From NCBI GenBank assembly GCA_902462295.1, contig CABQAZ010000001.1, positions 160,073 to 224,072 of the forward strand: 64,000 bases of DNA. Reading direction: 5' to 3'. Both the position numbers and the translations under genes were made by a program. The notes beneath the pieces were generated by a model. That model did not search any database. It was not told the origin of the DNA and saw nothing but the letters and a program-made list of their open reading frames with translations. Positions 25,288-36,058 of this stretch are shown piece by piece. The DNA is from an uncultured Clostridium sp. (GTDB lineage: Bacteria; Bacillota; Clostridia; TANB77; CAG-508). The first letter of the stretch is position 1. Each line of letters begins with the position of its first letter.

Positions 25288-26931
25288 ATGAAAATCACAT
25301 TTTTAGGAGCAACAAAAATAGTTACAGGTTCAAACTTTTTAGTAGAAGCAGCAGGAAAAAGATTTTTAGTAGATTGTGGGATGTATCAAGGAAAAGCAGA
25401 ATTAGAAATGGAAAATTATAATGAGTTTGATTATAATCCTGCAGATATTGACTTTATGTTATTAACACATGCACATATAGACCATTCAGGAAGAATTCCT
25501 AAATTATATAATGAAGGATTTAAAGGACCAATATATGCACATAAGGCAACATGTGACTTATGTGGAATAATGTTACCAGACAGTGGTCATATACAAGAAA
25601 TGGAATCAGAATGGAAAAATAAGAAAAGAATAAGAAAAGGAGAAGAAGTAGTACCACCATTATATACTGCAGAAGATGCAATTAATTGTCAAGAACTTTT
25701 TGTTCCAGTACAATATGATGAAATAATAGAAATTAATGAAAATATATATGTAAGATTCAATGATGCTGGACATATGTTAGGGTCAAGTATAATTGAAATA
25801 TGGGCAAAAGAAGATGGTAAAGAAACAAAAGCAGTATTTACAGGAGATATAGGAAATAATGATTTACCATTATTAGATTCTCCTACAATGATAGAAAATT
25901 GTGATTATTTAGTTATGGAATCAACATATGGAAGTAGATTGCATGTAAAAAATAATCAAAAAGCAGAGATATTTTTAAATGTAGTATCAGAAACAATCGA
26001 CAGAGGTGGAACAGTTGTAATACCATCATTTGCTGTAGGAAGAACACAAGAAATATTATATGAATTAAATAAAATAAAAGAAAATACTGATGATGAAGAA
26101 TTTAAAAGAAAATATAGAACATTAATGAAAGTTCCAGTATATGTAGATAGTCCTCTTGCTATATCTGCAACAGAAATATTTAAACAAAATACAGAACTTT
26201 TTGAAGATGAAATAAAAGAAGAAATGGAAAGAGGAGACAATCCATTAGAATTTCCAGGATTAAAATTCACACAAACAGCAGATGAATCTAAAGCACTAAA
26301 TGAAAGTAATGAACCATCTATAATAATTTCAGCAAGTGGAATGTGTGATGTAGGAAGAATAAAACATCATTTAAAACATAATATTTGGAATCCAAATAGT
26401 ACAATACTTTTTGTTGGATATCAAGCACCAGGAACACTTGGATATTCAATAGTAAATGGAGCCAAAAAAGTAACAATATTTGGAGAAGAGTTTGCTGTAA
26501 ATGCAAGAATAGAATATATTGAAGGATATTCAGGACATGCAGACCAAGAATGGTTAATGAATTTTGTATATTCATTTATTTCAAAACCAAAACACATATT
26601 TTTAGTACATGGAGAAGAAGAATCACAAGAAGTTTTAAGAGACAAAATAGTAGAAGAAACTGGAATAGGAGTTACTATACCAGATTATGGAGAAACTTAT
26701 GAATTATGTGATGACTTAAAAGTTGTAAACAAAATAAAAGTTAGAAAAGCAAAAACTTTAAGACAAGAAATTTTAGATAGATTAAATAAATTAAATCATG
26801 AAATTGAAGATATGAATACTAGTGTTAAAGAAGATGTTGAAAATAGTAGTTTACATGATGAAGATATGTTTAGAATAAATGAGAAAATTAAAGATTTAGA
26901 AAAACAAATTTTAAATATAATAGAGGGATAA
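25288..26931 (+). CDS. metallo-beta-lactamase fold, beta-CASP RNA-processing-type hydrolase
   Basis: The 547-residue protein has the zinc motif HAHIDHSG (H61, H63, D65, H66), followed by DAGHMLGSS and FTGDIGNNDLPLL. The beta-CASP insert contains PSFAVGRTQEILYEL, and the C-terminal motifs are ISASGMCDVGRIKHHL and GYSGHADQ. This is the Ysh1/CPSF-73-like bacterial group (COG1236), thought to be RNA nucleases. A C-terminal helical extension of about 70 residues (475-547) goes beyond the usual core. The RNA substrate is unknown. Confidence 0.9.
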   Translation: MKITFLGATKIVTGSNFLVEAAGKRFLVDCGMYQGKAELEMENYNEFDYNPADIDFMLLTHAHIDHSGRIPKLYNEGFKGPIYAHKATCDLCGIMLPDSGHIQEMESEWKNKKRIRKGEEVVPPLYTAEDAINCQELFVPVQYDEIIEINENIYVRFNDAGHMLGSSIIEIWAKEDGKETKAVFTGDIGNNDLPLLDSPTMIENCDYLVMESTYGSRLHVKNNQKAEIFLNVVSETIDRGGTVVIPSFAVGRTQEILYELNKIKENTDDEEFKRKYRTLMKVPVYVDSPLAISATEIFKQNTELFEDEIKEEMERGDNPLEFPGLKFTQTADESKALNESNEPSIIISASGMCDVGRIKHHLKHNIWNPNSTILFVGYQAPGTLGYSIVNGAKKVTIFGEEFAVNARIEYIEGYSGHADQEWLMNFVYSFISKPKHIFLVHGEEESQEVLRDKIVEETGIGVTIPDYGETYELCDDLKVVNKIKVRKAKTLRQEILDRLNKLNHEIEDMNTSVKEDVENSSLHDEDMFRINEKIKDLEKQILNIIEG

Positions 26932-26985
26932 TATAAAATTATAAACAAAAGAAGTGTAAGTGCTGGATAAAGAAAGGAAAATACA

Positions 26986-28884
26986 ATGGAAAAATACCTA
27001 AATGAAGCAATTATAGGAAATAAGAATATGTTAGTAACATTTTCAGAAAAAGGAGAAATGTTAAGATTATCTTATCCAAACAAAGATAATAGACAATATT
27101 TAAAATACTTTCATACTGGAGTGAAAATAAATGATTCAGAACTAATATATATGCATGATGATATTAATAATACATATTTACAATATTATGACACAGATAC
27201 AAATATATTAAATACAGAAGTAACTAATACATATTTTAATTTGAAAATATTGCAGACAGATTTTGTTACAATAAAAGAAGATGTACTTATAAAGAAATAT
27301 TCATTTATAAATGAAAGTAATATAGAATTAAATGTGAATTTTTTAATACATTCAGAATTACTATCAGACCAAAATAATTTTATAAGTGGAATGAAAATAG
27401 ATACAGGAATGGTACAATATGCACATGATTTTTCAGTTGCAACATTTTCTAAATCTAATAAATTACTTAGCTGTCAGATTAATGATAGTCAAAGAACAAT
27501 ACAATCTGGAACTATTGGTGGAAAAGATTATATAGGAATGTCTAAAGACTCTAGTATAAGTTATGATATAGGAATAATAAAACCAAAAGAAAAAAAAGAA
27601 ATTGAAATATGTATTTGTATAGATGAAAGTAAAAAGCCAATGAAGATGTTTGTAGATGAAATAGAAAGAATCAAAAAAATTGATTTAAATAAAGAATATA
27701 CAAATGTAAAATCATATTGGAGAAAATATGTAAAGACACACAATGGATTAGAATTAAAAACACCAGCAAATAGTTATGAAGAAAAAATTCAAAATATATA
27801 TGTAAGAACTATCCTATTATTTCCATTATTAACAAATCAAGCAACAGGAGGTATAATTGCAGCTCCGGAAGTTGATGAAGAATTAACACAATGTGGGCGA
27901 TATGCATATTGTTGGCCTAGAGATGCTGTTTTTATAACAAAAGCATTAGATATTTTGAAAATGACAAAAGAAACAGAAAAATTTTATAATAACTTTTGTA
28001 GAATAACACAAAGCAAAAATGGAATGTGGGAACAACGTTTTTATACAGATGGAAAATTAGCTCCATCATGGGGATATCAAGTAGATGAAACTGCTAGTGT
28101 TGTTTATGGAGTATATTCACATTATGAATATACTAAAAATGAAGAATTTTTGAAAGAAAATCTTCAAATGTGTGAAAAGGCAATAGATTTTTTGAAAAGA
28201 TATGTTAAAGATATAATTGATAAAACAGGTATATATAATGTAAGTTATGATGTTTGGGAAGAAATGGATAAAGGAATTCACATGTATTCTTTATCAGCAA
28301 TTTTTGCGGGATTTAATAGTATGATAAAAATTTATAAAGCATTAGGGAAAAATATTTCTAGTTTTGAAAATAATAGATTAAAAGATGAAAAAGTAAATAA
28401 AAACATTAATGAAATTTCTGAATTACAAGTAGAAGTAAAAAAATATATTGAAGAAAATTTATATGATGAAAATAGAAAATCTTATGTTAGAAATACTGAA
28501 GATAGAAGAATTGATATTAGTTTATTAGGTGCAGTTTATCCATTTAATGTATTTTCATCAAAAGAGAAAAAGGTATTAAATACGGTAGAAAATATAAATC
28601 TAACTATTAGGACATATACAGGTGGATATCAAAGATATGAATATGATGGTTACAGAAATGGTTCTCCTTGGCCTATTGCTAATTTATGGATGACATTATA
28701 TTATTTAGAAAATGGGGAAAGAAAAAAAGCAAAAGAGACATTTGATTTTGTATTAAAAACTGCAGGAAAACATAGCTTTTTAGGAGAACAAATTGATAAT
28801 GCAACTTTAAAACCTAATTGGGTTATAGGACTGGGATGGTCACATGCAATGTTTATAATTGTATTAGAAAAATTAATGAAATAA
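26986..28884 (+). CDS. GH15 family glucan hydrolase
   Basis: The 632-residue cytoplasmic protein has an N-terminal beta-sandwich (about 1-245) and a C-terminal (alpha/alpha)6 barrel (about 255-632). GH15 marks are GRYAYCWPRDAVF, SWGYQVDETASVVYG, the acid segment DVWEEMDKG and the final VIGLGWSHAMF. Family members are glucoamylases, glucodextranases or trehalases that release glucose from alpha-glucans. There is no signal peptide, so it would act on internal glycogen or trehalose-like sugars. No glycogen genes are nearby. Both carboxylate regions look intact. Confidence 0.88.
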   Translation: MEKYLNEAIIGNKNMLVTFSEKGEMLRLSYPNKDNRQYLKYFHTGVKINDSELIYMHDDINNTYLQYYDTDTNILNTEVTNTYFNLKILQTDFVTIKEDVLIKKYSFINESNIELNVNFLIHSELLSDQNNFISGMKIDTGMVQYAHDFSVATFSKSNKLLSCQINDSQRTIQSGTIGGKDYIGMSKDSSISYDIGIIKPKEKKEIEICICIDESKKPMKMFVDEIERIKKIDLNKEYTNVKSYWRKYVKTHNGLELKTPANSYEEKIQNIYVRTILLFPLLTNQATGGIIAAPEVDEELTQCGRYAYCWPRDAVFITKALDILKMTKETEKFYNNFCRITQSKNGMWEQRFYTDGKLAPSWGYQVDETASVVYGVYSHYEYTKNEEFLKENLQMCEKAIDFLKRYVKDIIDKTGIYNVSYDVWEEMDKGIHMYSLSAIFAGFNSMIKIYKALGKNISSFENNRLKDEKVNKNINEISELQVEVKKYIEENLYDENRKSYVRNTEDRRIDISLLGAVYPFNVFSSKEKKVLNTVENINLTIRTYTGGYQRYEYDGYRNGSPWPIANLWMTLYYLENGERKKAKETFDFVLKTAGKHSFLGEQIDNATLKPNWVIGLGWSHAMFIIVLEKLMK

Positions 28885-28918
28885 ATAATATTAAAAGAGA
28901 AAATATGGGGGGATGATA

Positions 28919-31900
28919 ATGAAAAAACAAAAGAAGTTTTTATTGCAATTATTAATATTTTCAATAATTGTATTATCAAGTTGTAGAGTTTTTGCAACAA
29001 ATATAGCTGATTATGTAGGAGAGATGGAGTTATCAGAAGAATTCCAGAAATATTTAGAGCTAAGTGATGAAGAAAAAGAAAAAGCAATTATGCCAAGAAT
29101 GTATGATATACCAAAAAACAAGAAGGATGTTACAAATCCTTTAAAATTAGCTCGAATTTTAGGTTCTACTGTAGATACAAAATATTCACTAAAAGATGTA
29201 ATACCAGCTAATATGGTTATTAAAGATCAAATGAATACAGGTTCTTGTTGGACTTTTTCAAGTCTTGGAATGTTAGAAAGTACATTAGCTTTAATGGATT
29301 ATAAAAATGGAAAAAGTCCAGTTGTATATGATTTTTCTGAAAGACATATGGAATATGCAACAAGTAATGTATTTAAAGATGGAATTAATAAAAATGGATT
29401 TAATAGAAAAGTTGGTTCAGGTGGAGGTAGCTACTTGTTTATTCCATATTTAACAAATGGAACAGGAGCAATTTTGGAAAGTGATATGCCTTTTGAAAAT
29501 AATGAAGATACAATAGAATTAAGCAAAATACAAAATAAAAAAGTACAAACACAAGTAAATGATACAGTTGATTTTCCAGCATATAATTCGACAGAAGATA
29601 AAACTCAAATAAAACAACAGATGAAAGAACACATAAAAAATTATGGTGGAATTGATGCAGGAATTTATGGTGCAAGTTTATCAGATAGTTTATGTTATAA
29701 TAAGAAGACTGGAGCGATATATTGTGATAATGATGATTATGTAATAAATCATGCTGTACAAATAATTGGATGGGATGACAATTATAGTAAAGAGAATTTT
29801 GTAGAAAATAAAAGACCACAAAATAATGGTGCATGGATTATAAAAAATTCTTGGGGAACTGGTGGAGAAAGATATTCTTTGACAGAAATGAAGAAAATGA
29901 TATTTGATAGTAATAAAGATGTTTGTATAAAAAATGGATGGACAAGTGCGGAATTAATTCCAGATGATACTGCAAAATCTTTTTTCGAATATCTTGGCTA
30001 TACAATAGAAAATAATGAAGCAGTTCTTAAAATTGGAGATAATGGTTTTATGTATATATCATATGAAGATGTTAATATATATAAAGAGTTAACAGGAATA
30101 ATGAATGCACAATATGGTATTGATTATGAAAATATATATCAATATGATCAATATGGTGGTATGGCAAAATGTACAAAGCTAGCTTCAAAAGTATATTTAG
30201 GAACTGTATTTAATAAAAAGACAACAGGAAATGAATATTTAACTCAAATTTCAGTGAATTCTCCTGAAACATATACTTGTAAAGTTTATGTAAATCCAAA
30301 TGGGACAAGTAAATCAAAAAATGATTTACAACAAGTGCAATTAAAGTCAGGAGAAACAGAAACATTTGATGCTGGATATCATACAATAGAGTTTTTAAAC
30401 CCAATAAAAATAACAGGAGAAAATTTTGTTGTTGTATTGGAAATTGATGGAGATCAAACAGAAGGAATATCTGTAATGATGGAATTTAATTATAGAGAGT
30501 TTTTTTCAGGAACAGAAGAGTCTATATTTGATAATGTAACTGTAGAAAATAATAAATGTTTTATTGCAACAGAAGATGAGTTTAATGTTAATAATTGGAC
30601 AGATACTTCTAAAATGCAACAAATAACAAATGGGGGAATTCCAAATTCTGATACAACAATTAAAGCATTTACAACATCTAATGTTCTTGAAACTATAGAA
30701 ATAGCTACACCACCAAAAAAGACATCATATTTTGTTGGAGAAGATTTTAATTCTACAGGAATGATAGTAAAGGCAAAATATGGTAATGGAAAAACAGAAG
30801 AAATAACAGATTATAAGATAACAAATGGGACAAATTTATCATTAGGACAAACAAGTGTAACAATTTCATATAATGGAAAAACAACAACACAAGCCATAGA
30901 AGTGATTGAGAATTCAGTAACAAGTATTACGATAAAAAATGTACCATCAAAAACTGAATATTATGCAGGAGATGATTTTGAAACAACAGGAATGGTAATA
31001 GAAGCAACTTATAAAGATGGAACTACTAAAGAAATATCAAATTATACAATAAAAGATGGATCAAATTTAAAAAATGGACAAACATCAGTAACTATAGAAT
31101 TTGAAGAAAAAACAGTAACACAATCTATTACTGTAAAAGCAAATCCTGTAGAAAAAATAGAAATAAAAAAAGAGCCAAATAAAACAAATTATGTAAGTGG
31201 ACAAAATTTTGATACAACAGGAATGGTAGTAGAAGCAACATATGAAAATGGAAAGATAAGACAAGTTGAGGATTACACAATAAAAGATGGAACAAATTTA
31301 AAAACAGGACAAACAAGTGTAACAATAACTTATGAAGAAAAAACAGTAACACAAGAAATTACTGTTGTAGAAAAAGCAGTTACAGGAATAAGTGTAAAAA
31401 GCACACCAACAAAAACAAAATATATTCAAAATAAAGAAGAATTAGATTTAACTGGGGGAATTATAGAAATTACATATAATGATGATACTAAAGAAGAAAT
31501 GTTAATGACATCAGATGAAATAACTATTAGTGGATTTAATAATCAAAAATTAGGTACAAATACGATTACAGTTACATATAAAGGAAAAACTGCTCAATTC
31601 AATGTTGAAATAAATGAAGAAGTAAAACCTCAAAATTCTAATTTTGATAATATGCAAGGAAATATAACGAAAATGAGAGCATATTATTTCTCAAATTCTA
31701 ACACCAAGGAATATACAATTATATCTATAGAATTAACAGATATTGTGATGGCAAGTGGAAATGATAGTATGGAATATTATTATTATTTATCATCAAATCC
31801 AAAAGAGATAGATATAGTAGATTGGGTAAAAATAAATAGTATAAATAAAAATGATAATAAATTATCATTTGAAATTAATACATCAGATATATCTAATTAT

Positions 31901-32227
31901 GAAGAAATTTCAAATGAAGATAATATATATATATACATAAAAGAAGTTGCAGGATTAAATAATATGAAACAAGAAAAAGTAACATCAAGTTTACAATTAG
32001 AAGTAGATGATATAGATATTGAGGAATATATTGATGGAGAAAAGGTAGCAGATATAAATTCTGAAACAATTATAGACACAACACCAGGGGAAAATGGAGA
32101 TAATTCAATAGCACCAGAGATATTTCCTAAAGCAGGAAAAGGAATATTAATGTTAGGTATAATATTTATTTTTATAATTATAGGACGAATTACATATGTA
32201 AGATATAAAGATATAGAAATTAAATAA
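28919..32227 (+). CDS. surface C1 (papain-like) cysteine peptidase with Ig-like repeats
   Basis: The 1,102-residue product has a signal peptide (about 1-27). The papain-like domain (about 80-320) has oxyanion Gln, C110 (GSCWTFS), H278 (NHAV) and N310 (KNSWG). A beta-rich, lectin-like segment follows (about 420-595), then four bacterial Ig-like (Big_3-type) repeats of about 75 residues (about 600-900, marked YxxGxxFxxTGMxVxAxY). A further domain and the C-terminal tail IAPEIFPKAG, a hydrophobic stretch and Lys/Arg residues complete it. Start ATG 28919 is preferred to 28913 because the GGGGGG site needs that spacing. It is a probable surface protease for host or competitor proteins or for self-processing. 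Confidence 0.87.
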   Translation: MKKQKKFLLQLLIFSIIVLSSCRVFATNIADYVGEMELSEEFQKYLELSDEEKEKAIMPRMYDIPKNKKDVTNPLKLARILGSTVDTKYSLKDVIPANMVIKDQMNTGSCWTFSSLGMLESTLALMDYKNGKSPVVYDFSERHMEYATSNVFKDGINKNGFNRKVGSGGGSYLFIPYLTNGTGAILESDMPFENNEDTIELSKIQNKKVQTQVNDTVDFPAYNSTEDKTQIKQQMKEHIKNYGGIDAGIYGASLSDSLCYNKKTGAIYCDNDDYVINHAVQIIGWDDNYSKENFVENKRPQNNGAWIIKNSWGTGGERYSLTEMKKMIFDSNKDVCIKNGWTSAELIPDDTAKSFFEYLGYTIENNEAVLKIGDNGFMYISYEDVNIYKELTGIMNAQYGIDYENIYQYDQYGGMAKCTKLASKVYLGTVFNKKTTGNEYLTQISVNSPETYTCKVYVNPNGTSKSKNDLQQVQLKSGETETFDAGYHTIEFLNPIKITGENFVVVLEIDGDQTEGISVMMEFNYREFFSGTEESIFDNVTVENNKCFIATEDEFNVNNWTDTSKMQQITNGGIPNSDTTIKAFTTSNVLETIEIATPPKKTSYFVGEDFNSTGMIVKAKYGNGKTEEITDYKITNGTNLSLGQTSVTISYNGKTTTQAIEVIENSVTSITIKNVPSKTEYYAGDDFETTGMVIEATYKDGTTKEISNYTIKDGSNLKNGQTSVTIEFEEKTVTQSITVKANPVEKIEIKKEPNKTNYVSGQNFDTTGMVVEATYENGKIRQVEDYTIKDGTNLKTGQTSVTITYEEKTVTQEITVVEKAVTGISVKSTPTKTKYIQNKEELDLTGGIIEITYNDDTKEEMLMTSDEITISGFNNQKLGTNTITVTYKGKTAQFNVEINEEVKPQNSNFDNMQGNITKMRAYYFSNSNTKEYTIISIELTDIVMASGNDSMEYYYYLSSNPKEIDIVDWVKINSINKNDNKLSFEINTSDISNYEEISNEDNIYIYIKEVAGLNNMKQEKVTSSLQLEVDDIDIEEYIDGEKVADINSETIIDTTPGENGDNSIAPEIFPKAGKGILMLGIIFIFIIIGRITYVRYKDIEIK

Positions 32228-32261
32228 CTGATATGAAGAGTCTAAGATATATTATAGTAAA

Positions 32262-32290
32262 GTTCTCACTTATTTGTGGGAGCTTTTTTT
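32262..32290 (+). terminator. intrinsic terminator
   Basis: GTTCTCAC (32262-32269) pairs with GTGGGAGC (32276-32283), then seven T. It closely resembles the terminator at 37807-37834 including the flanking AGTAA, as if both came from one dispersed terminator sequence. Confidence 0.85.
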
Positions 32291-32306
32291 GAAAAATATA
32301 TTTTTC

Positions 32307-32551
32307 CTATAGCAATGGTTTATCTCAAATTAATTCAAGAAATACTTTAAATATAAACTTTTCATTACATTCCTCGGTTTATTACAAAATTTAAGAAATT
32401 CTAATTTGTTTTATGGGTCCTTTCCACTATCGTGAACTCTTACCATAAAACTGCATAGAATTTCTAAAATTTTTTCATACACATTCGTCACTTCATTCAA
32501 AGTTTATATTTAAAGTATTTCTTAAAAAAATTAATTAAAACCATTATATAG
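32307..32551 (-). repeat. inverted-repeat element, copy B (full length, reverse orientation)
   Basis: The 245-bp element has ends CTATAGCAATGG and CCATTATATAG and inner arms ACTTTAAATATAAACTTT. Its core matches copy A over about 140 bases with only two or three differences. The arms differ from copy A (ACTTT against GCCTG; AAACTT against AAGCTT), yet in each copy both arms changed together and still pair. This is the main content of the gene-free 32228-32645 interval; the remainder holds a terminator and a weak TATAAT at 32603-32608 without a clear -35 box. Confidence 0.9.
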
Positions 32552-32645
32552 AAACTTCTGTAATTATTTTTTTTGTCAAATCTCTTTTAATTAATAAAAA
32601 GTTATAATATAATAAATGTACATGAAAATAAAGGAGGGAAAATTT

Positions 32646-34250
32646 ATGAAAAACAAAAAAGTAAAAGCAATAGCAATTTTAGTTGTAATTTACTTTATAT
32701 TAGTAGGAATAGTTAATTTAATAAAAGAAAAAGCAATAGAATATAAAGATGAAATAGAATACAACAATAATAACTTTAAAATGATAGTAAGTACAGAAAA
32801 TAAAGACATAGAAAATATATTACAAAACTATACAAAAGAAAATGATATAAAATTGCAAATTGACTATGCAGGAACAATAGAAATAATGGAAAAACTAAAT
32901 AATGGTGAAAAATATGATGCTGTTTGGTGTTCTAACTCTATTTGGTTATATATGTTAAATGATAAAGTAACAATAAAAAACTCGAAATCAACAAGTATAA
33001 ATCCAGTAGTATTTGGTGTAAAGAAATCAAAAGCACAAGAAATGGGATTTATAGGAAAACAAGTATATACAAAAGATATATTAGAAGCAATAAATCAAGG
33101 AAAGTTAAAATTTAGTATGTCATCACCAACGCAAACAAATACAGGAGCAACAGCTTATTTAGGATTTGTAAGTACATTAGCAGGAAATCCAGAGATTTTA
33201 ACAGAGAAAGACTTAGAAAATGAACAATTAAAAAAAGAATTAACACAATTATATTCAGGTGTAACACGTTCATCAGGAAGTGATGAATTTTTAGAGGAAA
33301 TGTTCTTAAAAGGAAATTATGAAGCAGTAATAACATATGAAACTTCAATAATAAACATAAATAAAAAATTAGAAGAAAAAGGAGAAGAACCACTATATAT
33401 AATATATGCAAAAGATGGAGTTTCAATTTCTGATTCACCACTTGCATACATAGATAATAAAAATGATAAAAAAGCAGAAGAATTTGCAAAAATACAAAAT
33501 TATATATTAAGTAATGAAGGACAAGCCGAATTAGTAAAAACAGGAAGAAGAGTATGGTATGGAGGAATAAATGAAGAAGCAGATAAAACGATATTCAATC
33601 CAGAATGGGGAATAGATACAACTAAATATATTGTGCCAGTAAAATATCCAAATACAAGTGTTATAAAACAAGCATTAGGAATATATCAAACAGAGCTAAG
33701 AAAACCAATACATATAGTATTTTGTTTAGATTATTCAGGAAGTATGTATGGGGATGGAAATGAACAATTAACACAAGCAATGGAATACATTTTAGATGAA
33801 AATGAAGCATCAAAAAATTTATTACAATTTTCTTCAAAAGATAAAATTACTATAATACCATTTAATCACAATATAATAGGGACATATAGTACAGAAAATG
33901 GAACAGAAACACAGGGGTTAATACGTCAAATTAAACAAACACAAGTAAATGGAGGAACAGATATATATTTACCATCAATCAAAGGATTAAATATATTATC
34001 ACAAGAAGATTTAAATACTTATAATACATCCATTGTATTAATGACAGATGGAGCATCTAATTATAATAGAATAAATCAATTATCTAAAGTTTATAAAGAT
34101 GTTGGAAAAGATATTCCTATATTTAGTATAATGTTTGGAGAAGCAGAACAAGAGCAACTACAAGATATAGCAAATTTAACAAATGCAAAAGTATTTGATG
34201 GAAAAACGAATTTATTAGAAGCATTTAAACAAGTTAGAGGGTATAATTAA
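32646..34250 (+). CDS. membrane-anchored solute-binding domain fused to a VWA domain
   Basis: The 534-residue protein has an N-terminal membrane anchor (about 8-25), a periplasmic-binding-protein-like domain (about 38-320, SBP_bac_11-like, with AITYETS and FAKIQNYILSNEGQAELVKTGRR), then a VWA domain (about 350-534). The VWA part has an intact MIDAS: DYSGS at 362-366, later GGTD and LMTDGAS. The ATG at 32646 has GGAGGG 7 bases upstream; an earlier in-frame ATG at 32616 has no such site. It is the first gene of a tight operon with XpaC, a second solute-binding protein and TelA. It may sense an extracellular ligand and pass the signal to the TelA/XpaC pair; that is inference. Confidence 0.85.
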   Translation: MKNKKVKAIAILVVIYFILVGIVNLIKEKAIEYKDEIEYNNNNFKMIVSTENKDIENILQNYTKENDIKLQIDYAGTIEIMEKLNNGEKYDAVWCSNSIWLYMLNDKVTIKNSKSTSINPVVFGVKKSKAQEMGFIGKQVYTKDILEAINQGKLKFSMSSPTQTNTGATAYLGFVSTLAGNPEILTEKDLENEQLKKELTQLYSGVTRSSGSDEFLEEMFLKGNYEAVITYETSIININKKLEEKGEEPLYIIYAKDGVSISDSPLAYIDNKNDKKAEEFAKIQNYILSNEGQAELVKTGRRVWYGGINEEADKTIFNPEWGIDTTKYIVPVKYPNTSVIKQALGIYQTELRKPIHIVFCLDYSGSMYGDGNEQLTQAMEYILDENEASKNLLQFSSKDKITIIPFNHNIIGTYSTENGTETQGLIRQIKQTQVNGGTDIYLPSIKGLNILSQEDLNTYNTSIVLMTDGASNYNRINQLSKVYKDVGKDIPIFSIMFGEAEQEQLQDIANLTNAKVFDGKTNLLEAFKQVRGYN

Positions 34251-34284
34251 TTAGTTAAAAGATTAAGAATGGAGGACAATAAAA

Positions 34285-34917
34285 GTGAAAAAAGGATATA
34301 TTTATTCAGTAGTTTTAGGAGGAACTTTTTTTGCAGTCCCATACCTAGGACTAGGAATTGAGCTAGTACCATCATTAGTAATAAGCGTAGTTGCATACGG
34401 TGCAGGGACATTAATATTTAAAGATAAAGATAAAAATAAATTAGATATATCTGTTGGAAAAGAAAATTTATATGATATATTAAAAGAAGCTAAAGAAAAA
34501 ACAGCACAAATAGATAATATTTCAAAATTATTAGAAGATAAGCATTTAGTGGAAAATGTAAGAGAAATATGTAGTACTTCAAATAAAATTATAGACACAC
34601 TCTCAAAGAATCCAAATAAACTTGGACAAGCAAAAAACTTTTTAAATTATTATCTTCCTGTTACAATAAAAATTTTAACAAGATATGATGAAATAGAAAA
34701 TCAAAGATTAAATACAGCAGAAAGTGAAAAATTTATGAAATCAGTACAAGAAATGACGGAAAAGATAAAAAATGCTTTTAAAGAGCAATTAAACAATATG
34801 TATAAATCAGAAATGATAGATACAGATGCAGAAATTAAAGTTTTTGAAACTATGCTTAAATCAGACGGATTTTTAAATGAAATTAATATGGATAAAAAAC
34901 AAGGAGGGGAAGTATGA
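34285..34917 (+). CDS. xpaC: XpaC-like protein
   Basis: The 210-residue protein has two hydrophobic segments in the first 45 residues and then a helical domain (about 60-195) with KFMKSVQEMTEKIKNAFKEQLNNMY and a terminal IDTDAEIKVFETMLKSDG, the signature of the XpaC/5-bromo-4-chloroindolyl phosphate hydrolysis family. Despite the family name, no hydrolase chemistry is established. Family members sit beside TelA in many Bacillota. The start codon is GTG with GGAGG 9 bases upstream. Its TGA overlaps the next ATG by four bases (ATGA), showing translational coupling. Confidence 0.85.
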   Translation: MKKGYIYSVVLGGTFFAVPYLGLGIELVPSLVISVVAYGAGTLIFKDKDKNKLDISVGKENLYDILKEAKEKTAQIDNISKLLEDKHLVENVREICSTSNKIIDTLSKNPNKLGQAKNFLNYYLPVTIKILTRYDEIENQRLNTAESEKFMKSVQEMTEKIKNAFKEQLNNMYKSEMIDTDAEIKVFETMLKSDGFLNEINMDKKQGGEV

Positions 34918-36044
34918 AAGGAAAAAAAGAAGTATGGATAGGTTTTTTTATATTATTAATATTGATTATAGTAATAATAGGAATAAAATTTATTACAGAT
35001 AATAAAAAAATATCTGATGAAAATTTAAAAACAGTATATGTAGCTACAGGAGGAGGAAAAGAAAATTTTATATCAGATGAAGAAGTAGTAGATATTATGA
35101 AGAAAAAGTACAATTTAAATGTAGTCTATGACTCTTGGAGCAATGGAAAATTAATAAAAAATCCATTAACAAGAGAAGATGGAAGTGGATATGATGTAAT
35201 GTTTGCATCTGATCAAAGATTTTACGATTATTATAAATTAGCACCAGATGAAAGTAAAGGAGAAGCTAAAAGAAATACTGTATTAAAAGGAGGATTAACA
35301 CTAAATACACCGATTGTTATTTATAGTTGGGATACAGTAGTAGATGCTCTTATAAAAGAGAATATAGTAACACAAAAAGATAATGTTTATTATATAACAG
35401 ACATGAATAAATTAATTAGTTATATACTAGAGGGAAAAAAATGGTCAGATATAGGAATTGATACATTATATGGAAGTATTAATATAGATTCTACAGACCC
35501 AGTAACATCATCACCTGGAGCAACTTATTATGGATTATTACTTTCAATAATGTGTAATGGAAATGTAACAGAAGAAACAGCTAATGAAAACTTATCAAAA
35601 TTAAAAGAATTTTATATAAAATCAGGATATATGAATAATACACCAGCAGACTTGTTTGAATTATATTTGAAAACAGGAATGGGAGGAAAGCCTATGATTG
35701 TTGATTATGAAAAAAGTGTCATAGATTTTGCAAATTCAAATCCAGATGGTTGGAATCAAGTAAAAGACAAAATAAGAATACTATATCCAACACCAACAAT
35801 TTGGAATTCACATTGTATTGCTACTTTTACAGAAGCAGGAAATGAATATTATGATGCATATAATGATAAAGAAATTCAACAAATAGCATGGTCTAAATAT
35901 GGCTTTAGAACAGGTGTAACTGGAGGAAATTATGATGTATCTCAAGTAAATGTTAGTGGGATTCCACAAAGTATAGACAGTACAGTTACAAGTTTAAAAA
36001 TGGATATGTATGAAAAGCTAATTTCATACTTAGGAAATGATTAA
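34914..36044 (+). CDS. membrane-anchored extracellular solute-binding protein
   Basis: The 376-residue protein has an N-terminal anchor (about 7-27) without a lipobox Cys, then a binding-protein fold with an early GYDVMFASDQRFYDYYK segment and SSPGATYYGLLLSIM. It differs from the binding half of the first gene of this operon, so the operon holds two distinct sensors of this fold. No ABC permease or ATPase gene is present, so a transport role is unlikely and signalling or scaffolding is more plausible. It overlaps its neighbours at both ends. Confidence 0.75.
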   Translation: MKGKKEVWIGFFILLILIIVIIGIKFITDNKKISDENLKTVYVATGGGKENFISDEEVVDIMKKKYNLNVVYDSWSNGKLIKNPLTREDGSGYDVMFASDQRFYDYYKLAPDESKGEAKRNTVLKGGLTLNTPIVIYSWDTVVDALIKENIVTQKDNVYYITDMNKLISYILEGKKWSDIGIDTLYGSINIDSTDPVTSSPGATYYGLLLSIMCNGNVTEETANENLSKLKEFYIKSGYMNNTPADLFELYLKTGMGGKPMIVDYEKSVIDFANSNPDGWNQVKDKIRILYPTPTIWNSHCIATFTEAGNEYYDAYNDKEIQQIAWSKYGFRTGVTGGNYDVSQVNVSGIPQSIDSTVTSLKMDMYEKLISYLGND

Positions 36045-36058
36045 TGGAGGGAATAAAT